DNA of 6,243 nt from an uncultured Clostridia bacterium (GTDB lineage: Bacteria; Bacillota; Clostridia; Christensenellales; CASEPJ01): assembly GCA_949289715.1 (NCBI GenBank), contig CASEPJ010000191.1, forward strand, positions 1 to 6,243. Direction: 5' to 3'. This document shows, one piece after another, positions 1 through 5,139 of the stretch. The translations under genes were made by a program, and so were the position numbers. The notes under the pieces were generated by a model. The model saw only the letters and a list, made by a program, of their open reading frames with translations. It was not told the origin of the DNA and ran no database searches. Position 1 is the first letter of the stretch, and each line of letters starts with the position of its first letter.

Positions 1-1222
1 CTTCGTCTATTAAATCTATAGCTTTATCGGGTAAAAATCTATCCATTATATATCTGTCGGAAAGCTCCGCCGCAGCCTTAATAGCCTCGTCGGTAATTTT
101 AACTTTATGGAAAGATTCATACGATTCTCTTAAACCCTTCAATATTTCTATGGTTTCTTCAACGGACGGCGGATCTACCATAACCGATTGAAAACGCCTT
201 TCCAAAGCGGCATCCTTTTCTATATAAGTTCTGTATTCTTCTATCGTCGTGGCGCCTATGGTTTGCAATTCGCCTCTTGCGAGAAGGGGTTTTAAAATAT
301 CTCCCGGGTCGACTTCTCCTTTACCTCCGCCCGCTTTGACCAAAGTATGAATTTCATCGATAAACAAAATAATTTTACCGGAATTCTTTATGGTTTCTAT
401 GGCGTCTTTCAACCTCTCTTCAAAATCGCCTCTGTATTTCGTTCCCGCAATCATACTGCCTAAATCGAGCTGGAATATAGTTTTTCCCTTTAGCACTTCG
501 GGTACGTTATTATCCACTATGGCTTGAGCCAAGCCTTCTACCACTGCGGATTTTCCCACTCCCGGTTCACCTATCAAAACGGGATTGTTTTTTGTTTTTC
601 TTGAAAGTATCTGAATAATTCTTTCTATTTCCTTGCTTCTGCCTATTACGGGATCTATTTTTTTATTTCTTGCCTTTTCGGTCAAATCGGTACCGAAACG
701 TGCTAAGGTTTCCGGTATAACGGAATCGTTGTAATTTTTAGAATTTTTGCCGTCAGCGGCATAATTTTTATTCTGTTTCTTTAAATTACTGACCGCATCG
801 GGGGCTAATCTATCCATTATAAAATCATAGAATTCTTCAACGTCGATATTGAATCTTTCGCTTATCAGTCTGCTGGCTGTAAGTTCGGGGTCGGCCAAAA
901 TCGCAAGCAAAATATGTTCGGTAGCAAGATAATCCGCTCCCATGTCCCTGGCTATTCTGGTTGCATATTCAACGGTTTGTTTTGTGGTTTCGGAATCGTC
1001 CTCAACCCTCTCCGATTTCGGCACACTGATTCTTCTTACCTCTTCCATATAACTTTTCAAATCTATTCTTGCAGCGTTCAATAAACTTTTACCAACTGAA
1101 TTTTCAAGAGAAAGAATACCGAGAATATAATGCTCGGGCTCTACATAACGCTGTTTCAATTTTGTTGCGTATTGCCATGCATAATCTCTTGTCAGTTTAA
1201 CGTTTTGTGTATTTCCAAACAT
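1..1222 (-). CDS. clpC: ClpC, ATP-dependent unfoldase of the ClpCP protease (N-terminal 407 residues, runs off the window)
   Basis: ClpC is a cytoplasmic AAA+ unfoldase that threads proteins into the ClpP peptidase; in Firmicutes it handles arginine-phosphorylated substrates made by McsB. The visible part has the double Clp N-domain (about residues 1-145), a variable linker (about 145-175) and most of the first AAA+ domain. Walker A is GEPGVGKS at 218-225, Walker B is LFIDEIHTL at 286-294, the pore loop is GTKYRG at 259-264, and the arginine-finger segment ALERRF is at 339-344. Glu30 and Glu102, each in an E-H context, align from memory with the phosphoarginine-binding Glu32 and Glu106 of Bacillus subtilis ClpC. 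The ATG at 1222 follows an AGGAGG (1230-1235) by 7 bases. The second AAA+ domain and the stop lie outside the window. It is the fourth gene of the ctsR operon, 11 bases after mcsB. ClpB and ClpE are less likely given the linker and operon position. Confidence 0.96.
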   Translation of the reverse strand, partial: MFGNTQNVKLTRDYAWQYATKLKQRYVEPEHYILGILSLENSVGKSLLNAARIDLKSYMEEVRRISVPKSERVEDDSETTKQTVEYATRIARDMGADYLATEHILLAILADPELTASRLISERFNIDVEEFYDFIMDRLAPDAVSNLKKQNKNYAADGKNSKNYNDSVIPETLARFGTDLTEKARNKKIDPVIGRSKEIERIIQILSRKTKNNPVLIGEPGVGKSAVVEGLAQAIVDNNVPEVLKGKTIFQLDLGSMIAGTKYRGDFEERLKDAIETIKNSGKIILFIDEIHTLVKAGGGKGEVDPGDILKPLLARGELQTIGATTIEEYRTYIEKDAALERRFQSVMVDPPSVEETIEILKGLRESYESFHKVKITDEAIKAAAELSDRYIMDRFLPDKAIDLIDE

Positions 1223-1233
1223 AATTATACCTC

Positions 1234-2232
1234 CTAATTGTTATTCAACATCCTTTTAACCAAAGCGGCTCGGGCGATGTCTCTTTCCTCTGCCGTATAA
1301 TTTTTACCGCCTTTAACTATTAACGTCGCAGGCTGTACGTCGAGAAGCAATGTATTAAGTTTCTGTTCATCTATATCGGGAGTATAACCTAAGCAGGCTC
1401 CCATTCTCGCATCTGCCGAAAGGGACATAAATTCATCGGTAGTCAGCTTATAGGCATTTGTCAAAATACCGTAACTTCTCATAATATTGTCTATAATATC
1501 GGGGTCACACATATTTAAAATACGCTCTCTGGCTTTAACTTCCTTTTCGGCAAGTTCGAGCACCATTGCCTTAACGTCTTCTACAAGCTCTTCTTCGGTA
1601 ATTCCAAGAGTGGTTTTATTGGAAACCTGATACAAATACCCCGTTGCTTTTGTTCCTTCGCCGTAAACTCCTCTGACTTCCGCATTAATATGAGAAAAAG
1701 ATTTTACTATTTTTCCTATATCGTTAAGAGTGGACAATCCCGGCAAAAAACATAAAGCCGATGCCCTCAGCCCTGTACCTAAATTGGTAGGACAGCTTGT
1801 AATATAACCTAGTTCGTCGTCGTATGCGATATTTAATGCCGAATTTAGTGCTAAGTCGACTTTTTTGATTTCTTCATATGCTGTATTTATATCCAAACCG
1901 GGCAAAACACATTGTGCCCTTATGTGGTCTTCTTCGTTTACCATAACGGAAATCGTTTCATTTGAATTTAAAATAACGGCGCCTATATTTCTGTTTTTAA
2001 TAAGGTCGTTGCTAATTAAATATCTTTCCTTCAACGACAGACATTCGATGTCTGACAATTCGTTCAATTTATAAAGATTATATTCCCCAGTAGATTTCAA
2101 AGCATTAAAAACTTTGTCAATAACCGAAGCCGCTTCAAAGGGAGACATTTTAAAGGGAAACGGTATTTTTGCAATATTTCTTGCCAATCTCACCCTTGAC
2201 GAAACAATCATGTGTTTTTTTAAATCTGTCAT
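1234..2232 (-). CDS. mcsB: McsB, protein arginine kinase
   Basis: This 332-residue protein belongs to the ATP:guanido phosphotransferase family (creatine/arginine kinase fold) in its bacterial protein-kinase branch. McsB phosphorylates arginine side chains on CtsR and misfolded proteins, marking them for ClpCP. Visible signatures are SSRVRLARNI at 11-20 (nucleotide-binding arginines), NEEDHIR at 99-105 (catalytic acid region), CPTNLGTG at 147-154 with the conserved catalytic Cys147, and VYGEGTKATG at 189-198 with Glu192. Near the C-terminus, RDIARA at 317-322 matches the RDxxRA motif that forms the allosteric phosphoarginine pocket of Bacillus McsB. The protein is about 30 residues shorter than B. 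subtilis McsB (363), mostly at the C-terminal end. Its ATG directly follows the mcsA stop (TAA then ATG, no gap). An AGGAGG at 2242-2247, 9 bases upstream, is made of the last codons of mcsA. All visible catalytic motifs are intact, so it should be active. Confidence 0.97.
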   Translation of the reverse strand: MTDLKKHMIVSSRVRLARNIAKIPFPFKMSPFEAASVIDKVFNALKSTGEYNLYKLNELSDIECLSLKERYLISNDLIKNRNIGAVILNSNETISVMVNEEDHIRAQCVLPGLDINTAYEEIKKVDLALNSALNIAYDDELGYITSCPTNLGTGLRASALCFLPGLSTLNDIGKIVKSFSHINAEVRGVYGEGTKATGYLYQVSNKTTLGITEEELVEDVKAMVLELAEKEVKARERILNMCDPDIIDNIMRSYGILTNAYKLTTDEFMSLSADARMGACLGYTPDIDEQKLNTLLLDVQPATLIVKGGKNYTAEERDIARAALVKRMLNNN

Positions 2233-2670
2233 TTAAGATTTCCTCCTTTGTATTTCGTCAAAAATTCTCTGGGCTTCGGAGAAATCGTTTCTTGCTTTTG
2301 CTTCTTCAAGCTGCATTTCCAAAGACTTTACTATATTATCGCCTTTTAAATTTTCTAAAGAAGTTTTATGTTTAACGTCGCCGTGAATTTTTACAATTAC
2401 GGGTTTTATTATATCTTTAAAAACCTTATAACACTCGCTACATCCGGCTCCGTTTTTAGAAAATTCCCTTTCAGTAGTCCTGCAACAAGGACAAACTCTC
2501 TGCTCGCTTCTTCCCGTTTTATATACACCGGTAAAATGATTGACTGCCGGTTTTATAAAACCGAGTTTAACCGCACATTCTTCGCAAAGAGGCAAAGACA
2601 CCAGATTATTGTTATAATTTGCAGGAAGTTTAAAAACCGCCTGATTTTTTCCGCATATTGCACAAAGCAT
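2233..2670 (-). CDS. mcsA: McsA, zinc-binding activator of McsB (UVR-domain protein)
   Basis: McsA binds and activates the arginine kinase McsB and tunes CtsR activity. From the ATG at 2670 it has 145 residues. Four Cys pairs are visible: C3/C6 and C29/C32 (first zinc site), then C60/C63 and C77/C80 (second zinc site). A C-terminal UVR-type helical hairpin spans about residues 113-145, with the LEMQLEEAKARNDFSEA signature. A GTG at 2679 in frame would add three residues, but it lies inside the ribosome binding site. The GAGG at 2679-2682 is 8 bases from the ATG, and the ATG gives the M-x-C-x-x-C N-terminus typical of the family, so I chose the ATG. B. subtilis McsA has 185 residues; this one has a shorter stretch between the two zinc sites and no acidic tail after the UVR motif. 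It lies 10 bases after ctsR and abuts mcsB. Confidence 0.95.
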   Translation of the reverse strand: MLCAICGKNQAVFKLPANYNNNLVSLPLCEECAVKLGFIKPAVNHFTGVYKTGRSEQRVCPCCRTTEREFSKNGAGCSECYKVFKDIIKPVIVKIHGDVKHKTSLENLKGDNIVKSLEMQLEEAKARNDFSEAQRIFDEIQRRKS

Positions 2671-2680
2671 TTTAATCACC

Positions 2681-3130
2681 TCAACTATATTTCAATAAAA
2701 TTCCCACGATTTGTTTCATGGTTGATGCTCTTATGGCGTCGAGTATATTTTTAGGTACCATCATCGTATGGTCTGCTACCATACATTTAATTATTTCGGC
2801 TTCTCTGTCGTTAATTACCTTTTCGTTCAAAAGTCTGTCGGTTATGTGATGCGCCCTTTGTAAGGAAAGCTCCTTACCGATTGCATTTACGATAATGTCT
2901 TGCAATACGTTATCGGAATTGACCTTTTGGATTTTTATATATCCTCCGCCCCCTCTTCTGCTGTCTATGACGTAACCTTTTTCTAAAGTAAATCTTGTGG
3001 AAAGCACGTAATTTATTTGACTTGGAGCACAAGAAAAATATTCTGCAAGTTCATTCCTTGACAATTCTACCGAGTTATCATCGCCCATCGTTTCCACTAT
3101 GAAGTTTTCAATGATGTCGCTTATTTTCAT
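2681..3130 (-). CDS. ctsR: CtsR, transcriptional repressor of class III heat-shock (clp) genes
   Basis: CtsR is a dimeric winged-helix repressor that binds a GGTCAAA direct repeat and controls clpC, clpP and related genes. It loses DNA binding on heating and is inactivated through McsB. This 149-residue protein is close to full family length. The helix-turn-helix lies at about 24-46 (SRNELAEYFSCAPSQINYVL). The wing at 55-67 contains SRRGGGGYIKI, the Arg plus tetraglycine loop that in Bacillus acts as DNA contact and thermosensor. Residues from about 76 to the end form the helical C-terminal domain, ending in a typical KQIVGILLKYS segment. The ATG at 3130 has an AAAAGGA at 3139-3145, 8 bases upstream, and no better alternative is present. 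It is the first gene of the operon and sits behind its own operator, so it is autoregulated. Confidence 0.97.
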   Translation of the reverse strand: MKISDIIENFIVETMGDDNSVELSRNELAEYFSCAPSQINYVLSTRFTLEKGYVIDSRRGGGGYIKIQKVNSDNVLQDIIVNAIGKELSLQRAHHITDRLLNEKVINDREAEIIKCMVADHTMMVPKNILDAIRASTMKQIVGILLKYS

Positions 3131-3160
3131 TACGATTTTCCTTTTTATAGTTTTTTATTT

Positions 3161-3177
3161 TTTGACTTTCTTTGACC
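3161..3177 (-). promoter_or_regulatory. CtsR operator (heptad direct repeat)
   Basis: The minus strand reads GGTCAAAGAAAGTCAAA, an exact fit to the CtsR box: (A/G)GTCAAA, the spacer NAN, then (A/G)GTCAAA. It starts just past the predicted transcription start (about 3179) and lies between the -10 box and the ctsR ribosome binding site. Bound CtsR would therefore block initiation or early elongation. I saw no second complete box in the window. Confidence 0.95.
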
Positions 3178-3185
3178 TTTGTTAT

Positions 3186-3213
3186 ATTATACCATATTTT
3201 TTTTACTTGTCAA
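3186..3213 (-). promoter_or_regulatory. Sigma-A type promoter of the ctsR-mcsA-mcsB-clpC operon
   Basis: Read on the minus strand, there is a perfect TTGACA (-35, 3208-3213), a 16-base spacer and a perfect TATAAT (-10, 3186-3191). A TGG precedes the -10 box, giving an extended -10 (TGn). A/T tracts at 3214-3245, upstream of the -35 box, could act as an UP element. The predicted transcription start is about 3179, giving a leader of roughly 50 bases before the ctsR ATG at 3130. This is inherently a very strong promoter, which suits a gene set held down by a repressor. Confidence 0.93.
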
Positions 3214-3218
3214 GTATT

Positions 3219-3640
3219 TTTTAAAAAAAATTTCGAAAATTTTTAAATTCGTCAAAAACTTAACTTTTTCGCAAATTCGCTTACTATTTTTCATTATATT
3301 AAAAAATTAATAGTAAGCTTTTTAAAGTTACGAATATAGATTCTTTAAATGCAATTTATTAATCTTAATATTCATTATTTTATTTATATTTTTAATGCTT
3401 ATATAAAAAAATTAATAAATAATATTGGTTTTAAAACAGCGTTCAAATTAAAATAAAGTTGTAAAAATTTAATTATATCTTATTTTTCATATTTTTCACA
3501 ATTTTAATTAATCTTGCGTTAAAAAATATTAACTTCACTTAATAATTTTTTAATAAATTAAAAATAAATATTCTTAAAAGACTCTGCTCTTTTTATTTAT
3601 TTTTATCTATGTTTTAAAATTTTAATAATATCGGCAAATT
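3219..3640. other. A/T-rich divergent intergenic stretch without a gene
   Basis: No plausible coding region is visible on either strand; stops are dense in all frames. Two sampled lines here have about 12% and 17% G+C. Besides the inverted repeat at 3279-3318, which has its own entry, I see only weak A/T dyads. One is TTGTAAAAAT (3459-3468) against ATTTTTCACAA (3491-3501) with one bulged base. Another is the 10-base palindrome GTTTTAAAAC at 3428-3437. A third is AAAAGA (3576-3581) against TCTTTT (3588-3593), followed by a T-rich run. Such dyads are expected by chance in DNA of this composition, and I assign them no function. Confidence 0.6.
3279..3323 (+). terminator. Perfect 10-bp inverted repeat followed by T5 (terminator-like, plus strand)
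   Basis: GCTTACTATT at 3279-3288 is the exact reverse complement of AATAGTAAGC at 3309-3318, with a 20-base loop. The loop can add three A-T pairs (3289-3291 with 3304-3306) across a two-base bulge. TTTTT follows directly at 3319-3323, so on the plus strand this looks like a weak intrinsic terminator. No annotated plus-strand gene lies upstream of it. It could instead be a protein-binding site upstream of the ctsR promoter, or chance, although a 10-bp perfect match with mixed bases stands out from the surrounding A/T dyads. Confidence 0.4.
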
Positions 3641-3645
3641 TATAT

Positions 3646-3674
3646 TTGAGTATTGATTAATAATATGGTATAAT
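3646..3674 (+). promoter_or_regulatory. Promoter of the flavodoxin-ferredoxin gene
   Basis: On the plus strand, TTGAGT (3646-3651) and TATAAT (3669-3674) are separated by an ideal 17 bases. TGG precedes the -10 box, giving an extended -10. Transcription should start near 3681, leaving a leader of about 195 bases before the ATG at 3877. The 13 bases AATATGGTATAAT are identical to the -10 region of the divergent ctsR promoter. No CtsR box overlaps this promoter, so it is probably not part of the CtsR regulon. Confidence 0.8.
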
Positions 3675-3680
3675 CTATAA

Positions 3681-3876
3681 AATCGTTAAATTAAAGATTG
3701 AAATAAAAATAATTCCTATATTAAAATAAAATTTTATTATCAATATAATCTTTTTAAAAAAAGATTTAATATTCGATATAATTTAATTATTTATATTAAT
3801 CTTTTATAAATAATTGCAATGCTTCGATTAAATAATTACAAAGGAAAAAGCGGCTTTTCGCCGTTTTATATCAAAT
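3681..3876 (+). other. Long A/T-rich 5' leader of the flavodoxin-ferredoxin gene
   Basis: The region between the predicted transcription start and the ATG is about 195 bases and lacks a convincing gene. It contains an A/T dyad, AATCTTTTT (3747-3755) against AAAAAGATT (3758-3766), and ends in the GC-cored hairpin described separately. I do not recognise any known riboswitch core here, and the very low G+C argues against most known classes. Confidence 0.45.
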
Positions 3877-3879
3877 ATG
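3841..3879 (+). promoter_or_regulatory. Ribosome binding site and start codon separated by a hairpin
   Basis: The only Shine-Dalgarno-like sequence before the ATG at 3877 is AAGGA at 3841-3845, 31 bases away, which is too far for direct use. Between them AAAGCGGC (3847-3854) can pair with GCCGTTTT (3860-3867) around a TTTTC loop, with one G-U pair. With the hairpin folded, the remaining spacing is about 10 bases (3846 plus 3868-3876), a normal distance. No ATG, GTG or TTG follows AAGGA at a usual distance in any frame. The stem with its T4 could alternatively act as a weak terminator or attenuator in the leader. Confidence 0.5.
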
Positions 3880-4767
3880 AAAAAAACTATTATATTTGTG
3901 TTTTCAGGTACGGGTAACACACTGCGAGTTGCAAATTATTTTAAAGAGGCCTTCGAAAACCGAGAAATTTCAACAGATATCATACAAATTTCAAGAAACG
4001 AAAAAATGCCCGATGTTTCAGAATATGACTGTATAGGGTTAGGCTACCCTATACACGCATTTAACACTCCCGCCATTTTTTACGATTATATTAAAAAATT
4101 ACCCGATTCACAGCAGAATAAAAAATGTTTTGTTTTTAAAACTTCGGGGGAACCTTTTAAAATAAACAATTCTTCATCCGAAAAACTTTTCCGTTTATTA
4201 AAGAAAAAAGGTTATGTGCCCAGCAACGAAATACACATACTTATGCCGTATAATATCATTTTCCGATACCCTGAAGGAGTCGCCGCCCAAATGGATTATT
4301 ATGCTCATCAAATGGCGAAAAAAGAGACCGATTGTATATTAAAAGGCGTAAAAACCAAAATTAAACACGGCATATTTTCACAGTTTGCCTCATTTGTCTT
4401 CAGAATAGAACAGCCTGCGGCAAAATTCAACGGTAAATTTTATAAAGCGAATAATGAAAAATGTATATTATGCAATCGCTGTGTTTTAAACTGTCCTGAA
4501 AAAAATATCAATATAAAAGACGGTACAATAACATTCGGAAAAAAATGTTCTCTCTGTATGCGCTGCGCTATGAATTGCCCGGTTGATGCAATTAATATCG
4601 GATTGCTGAATAAATGGAAAGTAAATCCTCCATACGATTTCGAAAAATTAAAAACACAGAATACTCCATTTATTATCGATAAAAATACAAAAGGATATTT
4701 TAAAAATTTTTTGAATTATTTTGAAAAAGCAAAAAATTATATAGACGAAAATATTACCGAACAATAA
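3877..4767 (+). CDS. EFR1-type protein: flavodoxin-like domain fused to a 2x[4Fe-4S] ferredoxin
   Basis: This 296-residue cytoplasmic protein is predicted to carry FMN and two iron-sulfur clusters and so to act in electron transfer; its partners are unknown. The N-terminal half (about 1-165) is flavodoxin-like: a beta strand, then FSGTGNTLRVANYF at 9-22 as the FMN-phosphate loop, and a GLGYPIHAFNTP segment at 54-65 at the usual position of the second flavin loop. The C-terminal part has two classic CxxCxxCxxxCP motifs, C196/C199/C202/C206 and C224/C227/C230/C234. An extension of about 60 residues follows, rich in Lys, Phe and Asn, with no motif I recognise. The start fits because flavodoxins begin directly with such a beta strand, and no other standard start codon exists in frame back to the stop at 3829. 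No redox partner gene is adjacent; it is apparently monocistronic. The architecture matches the EFR1 family; the physiological role is not established by the sequence. Confidence 0.9.
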   Translation: MKKTIIFVFSGTGNTLRVANYFKEAFENREISTDIIQISRNEKMPDVSEYDCIGLGYPIHAFNTPAIFYDYIKKLPDSQQNKKCFVFKTSGEPFKINNSSSEKLFRLLKKKGYVPSNEIHILMPYNIIFRYPEGVAAQMDYYAHQMAKKETDCILKGVKTKIKHGIFSQFASFVFRIEQPAAKFNGKFYKANNEKCILCNRCVLNCPEKNINIKDGTITFGKKCSLCMRCAMNCPVDAINIGLLNKWKVNPPYDFEKLKTQNTPFIIDKNTKGYFKNFLNYFEKAKNYIDENITEQ

Positions 4768-4789
4768 ATAAGTTTAAAATTTGTTTATT
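4763..4789. terminator. A/T hairpin at the 3' end of the flavodoxin-ferredoxin gene
   Basis: Bases 4763-4774 can pair with 4778-4789: 12 pairs including two G-U, with a three-base loop, overlapping the stop codon at 4765-4767. The stem is almost all A/T and no T-run follows on the plus strand, so it is at best a weak terminator or an mRNA 3'-end structure. Confidence 0.3.
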
Positions 4790-5139
4790 ATACAATAACG
4801 TTTAGTCTTCGATATTTTTTATTTAAATATAGTTTAAAATTTTAAATTTAATTTTACAATATTGTTTTGCTTTATTAAAAAATGTTAACAATTCATATCG
4901 TTACATAATTTAAAATCGGTTAATTTTGTGCTATTAATCTTTATTAATTAATAAATTTTTCTACTATAAAATTAAATTGCTTTCAATTTAATATTTCAAA
5001 ATAATTACCATAATAGCCGCAAACGAACTTTTTATTATAATTTTTATTATTATTTTTATTATTATTTATTCATTATTTTTAAAATTTGATAATAGCTTTA
5101 AATCTCAACCGTTTAAAATAAACAAAAATTTACTTTATT
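4768..5139. other. Convergent intergenic region without a gene
   Basis: This 372-base A/T-rich stretch lies between the two converging 3' ends. I see no coding region and no GC-rich terminator. It contains the 14-base palindrome TTTAAAATTTTAAA (4833-4846), the 12-bp tandem repeat at 5029-5064, and an A/T stem AAAATAAA (5115-5122) against TTTATTTT (5134-5141) that overlaps the permease stop. Transcription of the two genes may end diffusely here. Confidence 0.6.
5029..5064. repeat. 12-bp tandem repeat, three copies
   Basis: The unit TTTTTATTATTA occurs perfectly at 5041-5052 and 5053-5064. A first copy with one mismatch (TTTTTATTATAA) is at 5029-5040, and a degenerate continuation runs to about 5080. 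It is noncoding, low-complexity sequence of the kind made by replication slippage. Confidence 0.8.

Noticed and set aside
2671..2679. GTG at 2679 as the mcsA start
   Set aside because: It falls inside the GAGGTG ribosome binding site; the ATG at 2670 has correct spacing and gives the family's usual N-terminus.
1865..2754. Plus-strand open frames at 1865-2074, 2169-2375 and 2368-2754
   Set aside because: They lie antisense within mcsB, mcsA and ctsR, have no ribosome binding site or recognisable protein features, and conflict with well-supported genes.
3250..3256. CGTCAAA as a second CtsR operator
   Set aside because: It is a single half-site without a second heptad at the required 3-base spacing.
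3219..3640. Search for tRNA, CRISPR repeats or mobile-element ends in the divergent gap
   Set aside because: No tRNA-like arms, no regularly spaced repeats, and no transposase fragment or target-site duplication were seen; the 3279-3318 repeat alone does not make an insertion sequence.
3819..3917. 32-codon open frame overlapping the start of the flavodoxin-ferredoxin gene, considered as a leader peptide
   Set aside because: It has no ribosome binding site before its ATG, no composition typical of leader peptides, and runs into the real gene in another frame.
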